Assembly: GCF_013386585.1 (NCBI RefSeq)
Contig: NZ_JACARO010000039.1
Coordinates: 37,904-101,903, forward strand
Origin: Pseudomonas sp. P7548
GTDB taxonomy: Bacteria > Pseudomonadota > Gammaproteobacteria > Pseudomonadales > Pseudomonadaceae
DNA: 64,000 bases
Reading direction: 5' to 3'
Part shown: one piece after another, positions 8,631 through 16,739 of the stretch
Layout: each line of letters opens with the position of its first letter
Numbering within the stretch: the stretch's first letter is position 1
The notes under the pieces: generated by a model
Databases searched by the model: none
Told to the model about the DNA's origin: nothing
What the model saw: the letters and a program-made list of their open reading frames with translations, nothing else
Made by a program: the position numbers and the translations under genes

Positions 8631-8720
8631 TGTGGGAACGGGCGTGCTCGCGAAGGCGGTGTGTCAGTTGATGCATGTGTTGGCTGACACTGCGCCTTCG
8701 CGAGCAAGCCCGCTCCCACA
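8631..8720. repeat. REPIN (GTGGGAGCGGGCTTGCTCGCGA family)
   Basis: Left unit TGTGGGAACGGGCGTGCTCG, with two substitutions from the family sequence, and an intact inverted right unit ending CCCGCTCCCACA. The inner arms are GTGTCAGTTGATG and GGCTGACAC. It lies between the DsbA-family gene and the arginase-like gene. Confidence 0.88.
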
Positions 8721-8746
8721 TTGGTCATTCACTGTTTTTAAGATAA

Positions 8747-9748
8747 GTGCTGGCCCGTCCCTTGCATTACCCCCTCAAAGCCCCTCCGGCAGCCGGATGG
8801 GCGCTGTTATTAGGGGGCAACACTGCCTTGAATATTCTTGACCTCGACCACAGCCTTACCGGCCAGGCACCGATTGCCCGGCGTTTGGCCAGCGGCCAGG
8901 CCACGCGCCTCGACTTGCTGGACCTGGGCCCGAAACTGCGCCTGTGGTCCACCGAAAAAACCTGGAAATCTTTCGCCGAGCGCCTGGCCAAACGGCCGCG
9001 GCCGGTGGATGCACGCCCGGAAATCCTGTTTGTTGGCTCCGGTGATTATCACCACCTCACGCCGGCGTTCCTGGCGGACCTCAAGGAACCCATCAGCCTG
9101 ATCCATTTCGACAACCACCCCGACTGGGTGCGCTTTGCGCCCAAGCGCCACTGTGGTTCCTGGGTCAACCGCGCGTTGAAGATGCCGGCCGTCAAACGCA
9201 TCGTCACCCTCGGCCCATGCAGCGACGACCTGCATAACCCGCAACTGCGTGGCGGCAACCTCGGCGCCCTCAAGCGCGGGCAATTGCAGCTGTTTCCGTG
9301 GCAGCATCCGCCGTCGAAAGTCTGGGGCCGCGTAGGCGATGGCGCCGGCCATCAACAGCAGGAAAACCACCTGCACTGGCGCAACCTGGCCGAGCTGGAC
9401 TGGACCGCGTTTCTGGAGCAGATGATCAGCAGCCTGCCCACCGAAGCGATCTGGATCACCATCGACAAAGACGTGCTGGCCAGCGAAGACGCCGCCACCA
9501 ACTGGGACCAGGGCGGCATGCGCCTGACCCACTTGCTCGAAGCCCTGCGGGCCTTGGCGGCGCGCAAGCGCATCATTGGCATCGACGTGTGCGGCGAGTT
9601 TGCCACCCCGGCATTCAGCAACGCGTTCAAGCGTTGGGAAGCCAAGTCCGACCAGCCGCCGCCCGAGCGCTGGAGCCCGGAGGATATCCAGCGTAATGCC
9701 GCGACCAATGAAGCCCTGATCGACCTGTTTGAGGAGTTGTTCCCGTGA
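8747..9748 (+). CDS. Arginase-fold (ureohydrolase superfamily) protein
   Basis: A 333-residue protein with arginase/deacetylase-fold metal motifs in order: SLIHFDNHPDW (like HFDAHxD), TIDKDVL (like SxDxDxxDP) and GIDVCGE (the distal acid). The motifs deviate from classical arginases and agmatinases, so the substrate is uncertain; it resembles the UPF0489-type branch. GTG 8747 gives the longest frame but lacks a strong ribosome site. The next gene starts within its stop codon, and two membrane genes follow with four-base overlaps, so the three form one coupled unit. Confidence 0.7.
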   Translation: MLARPLHYPLKAPPAAGWALLLGGNTALNILDLDHSLTGQAPIARRLASGQATRLDLLDLGPKLRLWSTEKTWKSFAERLAKRPRPVDARPEILFVGSGDYHHLTPAFLADLKEPISLIHFDNHPDWVRFAPKRHCGSWVNRALKMPAVKRIVTLGPCSDDLHNPQLRGGNLGALKRGQLQLFPWQHPPSKVWGRVGDGAGHQQQENHLHWRNLAELDWTAFLEQMISSLPTEAIWITIDKDVLASEDAATNWDQGGMRLTHLLEALRALAARKRIIGIDVCGEFATPAFSNAFKRWEAKSDQPPPERWSPEDIQRNAATNEALIDLFEELFP

Positions 9749-10125
9749 CCTTGCTCGTAGTCATGCTGGTGGCGTTTTCCATCGTGCTCGATGTGATCGG
9801 CCAGCTGTGTTTCAAGATCGGCCTGGACCGCCTGCCGGAGCTGGAAGGCGGGTTTCGCCTGAATGCGTTCTGGGGCCAAGTGTTTAATGCGCCGTTGCTG
9901 TGGGCCGGGATCGGCGCCTATGCCATTGAGTTTTTCGTGTGGCTTGAAGCCCTGTCCCGGGCGCCGTTGAGCCTGTTGTTCCCGGCGGCAGCGCTGGCCT
10001 ACTGCGGCGTGGTGCTGGCGGGCAAGCTGGTGCTCAAGGAAACCGTCAGCCGGCGTCGCTGGCTGGGCACGCTGGTGATTACCTTTGGCGTGATGTTGGT
10101 GGCCATTGCAGGGAGTCAGGCATGA
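9745..10125 (+). CDS. Half-size DMT/EamA transporter subunit 1 (ArnE/SMR-like)
   Basis: A 126-residue protein with four predicted membrane helices. Its first helix contains VIGQLCFKIG, the GQL-x-x-K signature of half-size DMT proteins such as ArnE/ArnF. A C-terminal lysine-containing loop (ETVSRRRWLG) follows. GTG 9745 overlaps the stop of the arginase-like gene by four bases. The paired next gene suggests a heterodimeric transporter. Confidence 0.8.
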   Translation: MTLLVVMLVAFSIVLDVIGQLCFKIGLDRLPELEGGFRLNAFWGQVFNAPLLWAGIGAYAIEFFVWLEALSRAPLSLLFPAAALAYCGVVLAGKLVLKETVSRRRWLGTLVITFGVMLVAIAGSQA

Positions 10126-10538
10126 GTTCGCAAAATGTAGCGGCAGAGCGGCCCAGCGGCTGGCTGCACGGGCGCCTGGGCACCGTGGTGCTGTGGGCGT
10201 TGCTGATCGGTTTTGAAAGCGCCGGGCAGCTGTTTACCAAGGTGGCCGGTGACCAACTGGGGCAGATGGATTTCAACTGGCAGTGGCTGGCCGACGTGGC
10301 GCGTAACCCGGGGATCCTGGCGGCGATCGGCAGTTACATCGGTGCCTTTTTCGTGTGGATGCTGATCCTGCGGCGCAGCAGTCTGTCCCTGGCGTTTCCG
10401 CTGAGTTCGCTGGTGTTTGTGGTGGTGCTGCTGGGGTCGTGGCTGGGGCTGGGGGAACACATCAGCCTGCTGCACTGGGTGGGGGTTGCGGTAATTATCG
10501 GCGGGATCGCCTTGCTGGCTGAGGGCGAAGAGAACTGA
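10122..10538 (+). CDS. Half-size DMT/EamA transporter subunit 2
   Basis: A 138-residue protein with four predicted membrane helices and the same first-helix signature (SAGQLFTKVAG). It overlaps its partner by four bases. Two adjacent half-transporters usually assemble as an antiparallel heterodimer (as in ArnE/ArnF or paired SMR proteins). The cargo may be the substrate or product of the coupled arginase-fold enzyme. No riboswitch was recognised upstream of the unit. Confidence 0.8.
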   Translation: MSSQNVAAERPSGWLHGRLGTVVLWALLIGFESAGQLFTKVAGDQLGQMDFNWQWLADVARNPGILAAIGSYIGAFFVWMLILRRSSLSLAFPLSSLVFVVVLLGSWLGLGEHISLLHWVGVAVIIGGIALLAEGEEN

Positions 10539-10591
10539 TGCACCACCCCTGTAGGAGGCCGTCTTGCCAGCGAGTGGTGAACAGGTTGGAT

Positions 10592-10642
10592 TTTGTAGTG
10601 AGCGAGCTTGCCTCGCGCGGGGCAAGCCCGCTCACTACAAAA
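10592..10642. repeat. REP hairpin, GTAGTGAGC type
   Basis: A compact inverted repeat with outer arms TTTTGTAGTGAGC and GCTCACTACAAAA around a short GCGCGG centre. It lies between convergent genes (DMT subunit and desaturase) and, with flanking T and A runs, would form a bidirectional transcript-end hairpin. Same family as the element at 1165. Confidence 0.8.
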
Positions 10643-10648
10643 TTAGGA

Positions 10649-11521
10649 TCAGCCCTGGGATTTGCGGTGGGCCACCAGGAAGCCTAGGCCGTGGGACACC
10701 GGAAGCGCCTTGACGCCCGCCTCACGCTGCTGCTCGGCAATCTCCCGATGAAACGCCTTCACTTTGGTCCAGTGCATCTTCGGCCGGTAGTGGTGCTCGG
10801 CGTGGTAGCCGTTGTTCATCCAGATCAGGTTGTACAACACGCTGTAGGAACTCACGCCCCAGGCAATCGGCAGGTCCGGGTTGCCACCGAAATGTTCGTA
10901 GTAGCCATTGAGCGATGACAGGCACTGGCCCAGGTACCAGAACGGCAACAGCCACAGCACGGCCTGCCAGTTGTAGAACGCCAGGGCGATGTAGAACGCC
11001 ACCGTCACGCAGATCTCCACCTTGACCCAACGAGCGTCAGCGGGGCGCTTGCGCTTCATTTCGTCATAGAACGGCTTGGGATCGTCGCGGAAAAAACTGA
11101 GGAACGTGTAGGCCCACGGGTTTTCCGGCTGGCCGTCCTTGCCGCGTTGGTAGATCGACAGCGGGTCGATGGTTTGCCCGTCCGGGCCCGGCAGGTCGGC
11201 GTTGCCACGGTGGTGGCGGTTGTGGATATCGCGGTAGAGCGTCTGGGAAAACCCGATGGTCACCGACAGCAGCAGGTCGAACCCACGGTTCATGGCGCGA
11301 TGGGTGAAGTAGGCGTTGTGGATCTGGTTGTGGGAGATGCTGTTGATGCTCCACGACAGGCTCACCGCGTACACCAGCGCCAGGGGCACCAGTGCCCACC
11401 AGCTCAAGCTATGAAACGCGGCAACCAGCCAGATGACAAAAGCAAAGTGCGCCAGGCCCATGGCGATCGGGACCAGGTCCCACAGCGAATGGTGCAACAG
11501 GCGGTAAGCGGGGCGAGCCAT
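10649..11521 (-). CDS. Membrane fatty acid desaturase
   Basis: A 290-residue integral membrane di-iron desaturase. The three histidine clusters that bind iron are present in order: HNQIHN in the first third, HNRHH in the middle, and HAEHH near the end. Hydrophobic hairpins separate them. ATG 11521 (MARPAYRLLHH) was preferred to the upstream in-frame ATG because AGGACG precedes it. It would introduce double bonds into acyl chains or a related lipid; regiospecificity is not deducible. Confidence 0.88.
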   Translation of the reverse strand: MARPAYRLLHHSLWDLVPIAMGLAHFAFVIWLVAAFHSLSWWALVPLALVYAVSLSWSINSISHNQIHNAYFTHRAMNRGFDLLLSVTIGFSQTLYRDIHNRHHRGNADLPGPDGQTIDPLSIYQRGKDGQPENPWAYTFLSFFRDDPKPFYDEMKRKRPADARWVKVEICVTVAFYIALAFYNWQAVLWLLPFWYLGQCLSSLNGYYEHFGGNPDLPIAWGVSSYSVLYNLIWMNNGYHAEHHYRPKMHWTKVKAFHREIAEQQREAGVKALPVSHGLGFLVAHRKSQG

Positions 11522-11600
11522 GAAGAACGTCCTGAAAAGTGGATTCCAGGGCGTTACTGCAAGGCTCAGACCAACTTCATCGGCACTCACGAAACCCAAC

Positions 11601-11628
11601 TGTAGGATTCGACAAGCCGGCTCCTACA
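11601..11628. repeat. Short REP-like hairpin
   Basis: TGTAGGA and TCCTACA form the ends of a 28-base single REP-like unit, located between the desaturase gene and the stop of the MipA-family gene. It may serve as a transcript-end hairpin for the latter. Confidence 0.55.
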
Positions 11629-11634
11629 GGGGAA

Positions 11635-12405
11635 TCAGTCGAATTTGTAGCTGATAGCGGTCTGCACCTGGCCCTGGTTCACTTCGCCGGTCTGGCGAAC
11701 GATGCTGCTGTCCGCCGCCGAGCCCACCAGGTGGACCCAGCTGGCGCTGGTCAGCAACGACCATTTCGCCGCCAGGGGGAACTCGAAGCTCTGGGTAAAC
11801 GTCAGGTTCTGGAAGCCGCCGCTGGCGTTGTAGGGCTTGAAGCCCGAAGCGGCGGCTTCGTTGTCATCCACGCCGAAAAACGTGTTGGTCTGGCGGTCGT
11901 CGGCGAAATGCGCCATCAGGCCGCTGCTGCCAATGATCCCGCCGCCCAGCGGGTAACCCAGCTCGCCACCGACCTTGCCGAGCACGCCGCCCTGGTCGTG
12001 GCCACCGCCCACGGCCCGGCCCAACTGGGCGTAGACCCGCCAGAACTCGGCCGGCGCGTACTGCACGAACCCGCCCACCTCGGCCATGCTTGAGACGTCC
12101 CGCAGGCCGGCGAGGGCGCCGTTGGCCGTGCGGCCCGGGATGTAATTGACGTAAGGCCCGGCGCTGAACCCGTTGGTATTCAGGGCGCTCCAGGTCAAGC
12201 CATCGTCAGTGCCGAGGCTGACATTGCCCCAGTCCAGGTCGAAGTAGGGAATAGGGGTGATCTGATAGCGGCTGCCCGTGGGTTCGCGGGGCTGATAGCT
12301 GACGCCTGCGCCCACTTCACCGGTAATGCCCTCAGCCTGGGCGGCGTTTGAAAAGCCCCACAAGCCCAGCAAACCGGCGAATGCAGCACATGTGATCCTG
12401 AACAT
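11635..12405 (-). CDS. MipA/OmpV family outer membrane protein
   Basis: A 256-residue outer-membrane beta-barrel of the MipA/OmpV family. It has a signal peptide (MFRITCAAFAGLLGLWGFSNAAQA), repeated amphipathic strands and the terminal aromatic-containing strand ending in YKFD. ATG 12405 follows an AAGGAA site. MipA scaffolds a murein hydrolase and synthase in E. coli; the role here is unproven. It is divergent from the sigma-54 operon at 12636, and the shared spacer contains a palindrome array that could affect both. Confidence 0.85.
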   Translation of the reverse strand: MFRITCAAFAGLLGLWGFSNAAQAEGITGEVGAGVSYQPREPTGSRYQITPIPYFDLDWGNVSLGTDDGLTWSALNTNGFSAGPYVNYIPGRTANGALAGLRDVSSMAEVGGFVQYAPAEFWRVYAQLGRAVGGGHDQGGVLGKVGGELGYPLGGGIIGSSGLMAHFADDRQTNTFFGVDDNEAAASGFKPYNASGGFQNLTFTQSFEFPLAAKWSLLTSASWVHLVGSAADSSIVRQTGEVNQGQVQTAISYKFD

Positions 12406-12477
12406 GGTCACGGTTCCTTGATTGATTACGTGCGCATGAACGCGCGAAGGGCCTTCCTGGCGCAAGCACTCATCTTG

Positions 12478-12507
12478 TTTGTAGCAAGCTACAAAAATTG
12501 TAGCTTG
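12478..12507. promoter_or_regulatory. Overlapping palindromes, candidate enhancer (UAS) for a sigma-54 activator
   Basis: Two perfect overlapping palindromes share one arm. TTTGTAGC-AA-GCTACAAA spans 12478-12495. Arms CAAGCTACAA (12485-12494) and TTGTAGCTTG (12498-12507) surround three A. Together they give three TTGTAGC half-sites. The array is centred about 100 bases before the predicted transcription start of the following operon, the normal position for an enhancer-binding protein. Confidence 0.65.
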
Positions 12508-12566
12508 GGCGACACATATCACCACCGTTACACGGCAAACCCCCAGCCCCGCTGGCTTTCGGTCAG

Positions 12567-12583
12567 TTGGCACGCTCCCTGCT
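12567..12583 (+). promoter_or_regulatory. Sigma-54 (-24/-12) promoter
   Basis: TTGGCACGCTCCCTGCT has GG at 12569-12570 and GC at 12581-12582 with exactly ten bases between, and differs from TGGCACG-N4-TTGCT at one position. It predicts a transcript start near 12594 and a 42-base leader before the HAD phosphatase gene. The last gene of the operon encodes a sigma-54 activator. Confidence 0.75.
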
Positions 12584-12635
12584 CTACCGGTTGGGCAAGC
12601 GCATGCAGCGCGCTCCACCTTCAAGGTAAACGCAG

Positions 12636-13349
12636 ATGATCCACTGGCATATCGTGTGTGACTTCGACGGGACCATTACTCCCACCGATGTCATCGACAA
12701 CGTCCTCCAACGCTTCGCCGGCCCCGAGTGGGAAACCATCGAGCAGGAATGGCTGGATGGGCATATCGGTTCCCGCGAATGCCTGAGCCGTCAACTGGCG
12801 CTGATCAAGGCCACACCTGCCGAACTGCTGGCCTACTTCGACAGCGTCGAGATCGATCCGGACTTCCCGGACTTCGTCGACCACGTAATGGGCCTGGGCG
12901 CGACCATCGAAGTGGTCAGCGACGGCATCGAACAAGGCATCGCGCGCATCCTGTCGCGCAACTACGTGACCTTGTTGCCGATCCTCGCCAACCGCCTGCG
13001 CCAGGTCGACCAGAACAGCTGGCGCATCGACTTCCCGTACTCCAGCGATGCCTGCCGTGCCGCGTCCGGCAACTGCAAATGCAAATCCACCCCGCGCAAC
13101 AAGCGCGTGCTGGTGATCGGTGACGGCAAGTCCGACATGTGCGTGGCCTCCACCGCCGATTTCGTCTTCGCCAAAGGCAGCCTGGCTGACTACTGCGAAA
13201 CCAACAACATCCCTTACGCGCGCTTCGACACCTTTGCCGAAGTGCCCGCGCTGCTGGCCAAGTTGCCTCTGGGCATCGCCGCCAACGCCACCACCTTCAC
13301 TGCTGCTGACCTCTCTGTTGAAAATCAGGAACTCTTCCACCATGTCTGA
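12636..13349 (+). CDS. HAD-superfamily phosphatase (MtnX-like)
   Basis: A 237-residue cytoplasmic phosphatase of the HAD type. Motif I is CDFDGTITPTD (Asp9 nucleophile, Asp11), motif II is VVSDG and the late acidic motif is IGDGKSD. It resembles MtnX/phosphoserine-phosphatase-like enzymes, but no methionine-salvage genes are nearby. It has a cysteine-rich SGNCKCK insert. It is the first gene behind a sigma-54 promoter and overlaps the aminotransferase by eight bases. Confidence 0.85.
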   Translation: MIHWHIVCDFDGTITPTDVIDNVLQRFAGPEWETIEQEWLDGHIGSRECLSRQLALIKATPAELLAYFDSVEIDPDFPDFVDHVMGLGATIEVVSDGIEQGIARILSRNYVTLLPILANRLRQVDQNSWRIDFPYSSDACRAASGNCKCKSTPRNKRVLVIGDGKSDMCVASTADFVFAKGSLADYCETNNIPYARFDTFAEVPALLAKLPLGIAANATTFTAADLSVENQELFHHV

Positions 13350-14736
13350 TATCCGTATCGCTACCGCCGAAGACCAGATTCTTCTGGATAAAGAAGCCAA
13401 GTACTGCTCCTACGGCGACACCGTTCACTACATCGAGCCACCGCGTATTTTCAGCCGTTGCGAAGGCTCCTACGTGTGGGACACCGAAGACCAGGCGTAC
13501 CTCGACCTGCAAATGTGGTACTCGGCCGTTAACTTCGGCTACGCCAACCCGCGCCTGAACAACGCGCTGAAACAGCAGATCGACACCCTGCCGCAAATCG
13601 CCAGCCAGTACCTGCACAAAGGCAAGATCGAGCTGTCGGAAATGATCGCAGTCGACGCCAAGAAGAAGTTCGGCCTCGACGGTCGCGTGCACTTCAACGT
13701 CGGCGGTTCGCAGTCTATCGAAGACTCCCTGAAGGTCGTGCGTAACGCCACCAACGGCAAGAGCCTGATGTTCGCCTTCGAAGGCGGCTACCACGGCCGT
13801 ACCCTCGGCGCCTCGTCGATCACCTCCAGCTACCGCTACCGTCGTCGCTACGGCCACTTCGGCGAGCGTGCGCAGTTCATCCCGTTCCCGTACCACTTCC
13901 GCGGCCCTAAAGGCATGACCAAGGAAGAATACGGCAGCCACTGCGTGCAACAATTCGCCCGTCTGTTCGAGACGGAATACAACGGCGTGTGGGACCCGAA
14001 AGTCGGTTCCAGCGAATACGCAGCGTTCTACGTCGAGCCGATCCAGGGCACCGGCGGCTACGTGATTCCGCCGATGAACTTCTACCGCGAACTCAAGCAA
14101 GTGCTGGATCAGCACGGCATCCTGATGGTGTCCGACGAAATCCAGATGGGCTTCTACCGTACCGGCAAACTGTGGTCGATCGAACACTTCGACGTACAAC
14201 CGGATGTGATCGTCTTCGGTAAAGCACTGACCAACGGCCTGAACCCACTGGGCGGCATCTGGGCCCGTGAAGAGCTGATCAACCCGAAGATCTTCCCACC
14301 AGGTTCCACCCACTCCACCTTCGCCTCCAACCCACTGGGGACGGCGGTAGGCCTGGAAATGTTCAAGATGACCAACGAAGTCGACTACGGCGCGATGGTC
14401 ATGGCCAAGGGCAAATACTTCCTGGAAGGCCTGCAAGACCTGCAGAAACGTTTCCCGATCATCGGCGACGTCGACGGCCTGGGCCTGGCCCTGCGCTGCG
14501 AAATCTGCGGCCCGGATGGCTTCACGCCAGACAAGGCGACCCTGGACTACATGGTTGAAGAAGGCATGAAGGGCGACATGGTGGTTGATGGCCAGAAACT
14601 CGGCCTGATCCTCGACGTCGGCGGTTACTACAAAAACGTGATCACCCTGGCACCGTCCCTGGAAATCAGCTACCCGGAAATCGACCTGGGCCTGAAGCTC
14701 CTGGAGCAACTGCTGGTGCGAGCAACCAAACGGTGA
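13342..14736 (+). CDS. Class III PLP-dependent aminotransferase
   Basis: A 464-residue fold-type I omega-amino-acid-type aminotransferase. The pyridoxal phosphate lysine is Lys294 in VFGKALTNG, the cofactor ring contact is Asp265 in SDEIQMG, and the phosphate-binding region contains EGGYHGRT near 147-153. It starts at ATG 13342 inside the end of the phosphatase gene and overlaps the next gene by four bases. The family transfers a terminal amino group; coupling with a HAD phosphatase suggests making an amino-alcohol or diamine-type metabolite, which is inference only. Confidence 0.9.
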   Translation: MSDIRIATAEDQILLDKEAKYCSYGDTVHYIEPPRIFSRCEGSYVWDTEDQAYLDLQMWYSAVNFGYANPRLNNALKQQIDTLPQIASQYLHKGKIELSEMIAVDAKKKFGLDGRVHFNVGGSQSIEDSLKVVRNATNGKSLMFAFEGGYHGRTLGASSITSSYRYRRRYGHFGERAQFIPFPYHFRGPKGMTKEEYGSHCVQQFARLFETEYNGVWDPKVGSSEYAAFYVEPIQGTGGYVIPPMNFYRELKQVLDQHGILMVSDEIQMGFYRTGKLWSIEHFDVQPDVIVFGKALTNGLNPLGGIWAREELINPKIFPPGSTHSTFASNPLGTAVGLEMFKMTNEVDYGAMVMAKGKYFLEGLQDLQKRFPIIGDVDGLGLALRCEICGPDGFTPDKATLDYMVEEGMKGDMVVDGQKLGLILDVGGYYKNVITLAPSLEISYPEIDLGLKLLEQLLVRATKR

Positions 14737-15599
14737 ACAGCCTCGAGATCGACCTCGGTGAAGGTGATGCCGGCTTCGTTCTCGGTGAAGGTCCGGTCGG
14801 GATCCTGTTGATCCACGGCCTGACCGGCACCCCGACGGAATTGCGCCAGGTCGCCAAAGGCCTGGCCAAGGCGGGTAACTGCACGGTGTACGTGCCGACG
14901 CTGGCCGGGCATTGCGGGGGCAACAGCGACCTGCAGGCCACCGGCTGGCTGGACTGGTACGAAGGCGTGCGCAAGACCTTCGCACAGGTCAAGCAACGCC
15001 ACGCGCAGGTGTTCGTCGGTGGCTTGTCCATGGGCGCGGTAATGTCGATGTACGTGGCCGCCGAACACCCCGGGCAGGTTGCCGGGTTGCTGATGTATTC
15101 CACCACCTTGAAGTACGACGGCTGGAGCATTCACAAGCTGGCGTTCCTGACGCCGTTGCTGATGAAGATTCCGTTCGGCGTGCACATCTGCCGCTTCGAA
15201 GAGAAGCCGCCGTACGGCATTAAGAACGAGCGTCTGCGGGCGATCGTCGAACGGCAGATGAAGGAAGGGCACAGCAGCGAGGCGGGCTTGTTGACCATGG
15301 AAGGCATCACGGTGCGCGAGTTGCACCGCATGAACGCCGTGGTCAAGAAGCGCATGCCCGAGGTCAAGGTACCGGCGCTGGTGCTGCATTCCATCGAGGA
15401 TGACATCACCAGCCGCTGGAACGCCGATTACGTGGAACGCCACCTCGGCGGCCCCGTGACCAAGATCCTGCTGGACAACTGTTACCACATGATCACCGTC
15501 GACCTGCAGTACCGTCGTGTGATCGAGTTGAGTGCCGAGTTTGTCGAGCAGCACACCCATGCCATCGAGGCGCCCGAAGATTATCGACAGCGGGCGTAA
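14733..15599 (+). CDS. Alpha/beta hydrolase (carboxylesterase/lipase-like)
   Basis: A 288-residue alpha/beta-hydrolase without a signal peptide. Oxyanion segment LLIHGLTGTP, nucleophile Ser in GGLSMGA, acid in HSIEDD and His in NCYHMIT are all present. The motif order resembles bacterial carboxylesterase and monoacylglycerol lipase-type enzymes. It starts with GTG 14733 overlapping the aminotransferase stop, so it is part of the same coupled operon. Confidence 0.88.
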   Translation: MNSLEIDLGEGDAGFVLGEGPVGILLIHGLTGTPTELRQVAKGLAKAGNCTVYVPTLAGHCGGNSDLQATGWLDWYEGVRKTFAQVKQRHAQVFVGGLSMGAVMSMYVAAEHPGQVAGLLMYSTTLKYDGWSIHKLAFLTPLLMKIPFGVHICRFEEKPPYGIKNERLRAIVERQMKEGHSSEAGLLTMEGITVRELHRMNAVVKKRMPEVKVPALVLHSIEDDITSRWNADYVERHLGGPVTKILLDNCYHMITVDLQYRRVIELSAEFVEQHTHAIEAPEDYRQRA

Positions 15600-15614
15600 G
15601 CCTAAGGAACAGAC

Positions 15615-16739
15615 GTGATTACCGCCCAAGCCTTCCCGACCATCCGGGCTATCCAGCGCAGTGCCTGGAATGACTGTTTTCCCGGTGCCCTGGAGGACTG
15701 GGACTATTACGTGGCCGTGGAAAACGCCGCGATCGATGATTTTCAGTGGCGTTACCTGGCTGTTTACGATGATGGTGTGCTGGTTGCTGTCGCCGCCGCC
15801 TTCATCACTCATTATCGACTCGACACCACGGTGTCGGGTGCCGGCAAGCGCTTGACCGAGCGCCTGGAGCGACTGTGGCCGGGTGTTTTGCAGTTGGGCT
15901 TGTATGCCATCGGTTCGCCGGTGGCCGAGCGTTGCGACGCGGGGGTGGCCAGCCACGTCCCGAGCGAACGCCGCCCGCAGCTGCTCAAGCATTTGCTGCA
16001 GGCTGCACGCCAAGACGCCGACGAGTTCGGCATCGGCTTGGTGGCGGTCAAGGATGCGCCGACCAAAGACCCCGACTGGGCAGACAGCTGCCGCGCCGCA
16101 GGCTTTCAAAGCATGCCGAGCCTGCCCACCGGACTGTTGCCGCTGCCTTACGGGTCGGTGGACGCCTACCTGGGGTCGCTGGGCAAATCCACCCGCAAGG
16201 ACCTGCGCCGCAAGTTGCGCGCACCTGGGCCGCGCGTGGAATGGCGGCGCAACATCGACGACGTGTTGCCTGAGGTCATGCGCCTCTACGAAGCGACCCT
16301 GACGCGCGCCGAATTGCAGTTCGAACGCTTGCCCGCCAGCTACTTCACCGGCGTGCTCGAACGCCTTGATGAGCGCGCGGTCTGTGTACTTTACTGGGTG
16401 GATGACAGCCTGGTGGCGTTCAACCTGGTGCTGGTGGATGAGCACCGCTTGATCGACAAGTTCTTCGGGCACGACGTGGCGTTCACCCGTGAGTACAACC
16501 TGTACTTCCGCAGCTGGCTGACCAACGTCGACTACTGTATCCAGAACAATATCGCGTTGTACGAGTGCGGGCAGGCCGGGTATGCCAGTAAGCTGCGCCT
16601 GGGTTGCGAGTTCCAGGGCAACAGCATGTTCTTCCGCCACCGCAATCGGTTGGTCAATGGGCTGCTCAAAGTAGTGAAAATGTTTTTCCGACCGGATCGT
16701 TCCGACCCTGCCATGGCTGCTGCGATAAGCGAAACCTGA
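15615..16739 (+). CDS. FemAB-like GNAT acyltransferase
   Basis: A 374-residue protein of the large GNAT/FemAB-like group. The C-terminal half holds the acyltransferase fold, with a basic STRKDLRRKLR segment at about 195-205 and NLYFRSW...YECGQAGYASKLRLG near the end. Members of this group attach aminoacyl or acyl groups to cell-envelope precursors or small molecules; the acceptor here is unknown. GTG 15615 follows AAGGAA, and its stop overlaps the kinase start (TGATG). Confidence 0.75.
   Translation: MITAQAFPTIRAIQRSAWNDCFPGALEDWDYYVAVENAAIDDFQWRYLAVYDDGVLVAVAAAFITHYRLDTTVSGAGKRLTERLERLWPGVLQLGLYAIGSPVAERCDAGVASHVPSERRPQLLKHLLQAARQDADEFGIGLVAVKDAPTKDPDWADSCRAAGFQSMPSLPTGLLPLPYGSVDAYLGSLGKSTRKDLRRKLRAPGPRVEWRRNIDDVLPEVMRLYEATLTRAELQFERLPASYFTGVLERLDERAVCVLYWVDDSLVAFNLVLVDEHRLIDKFFGHDVAFTREYNLYFRSWLTNVDYCIQNNIALYECGQAGYASKLRLGCEFQGNSMFFRHRNRLVNGLLKVVKMFFRPDRSDPAMAAAISET

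Noticed and set aside
8721..8760. A guanidine riboswitch before the arginase-like gene
   Set aside because: The space is almost filled by a REPIN and no conserved guanidine riboswitch core (such as paired ACGR loops) was seen.
12636..13349. Methionine salvage function for the MtnX-like HAD protein
   Set aside because: No other mtn genes are adjacent and the operon partners do not fit that pathway.
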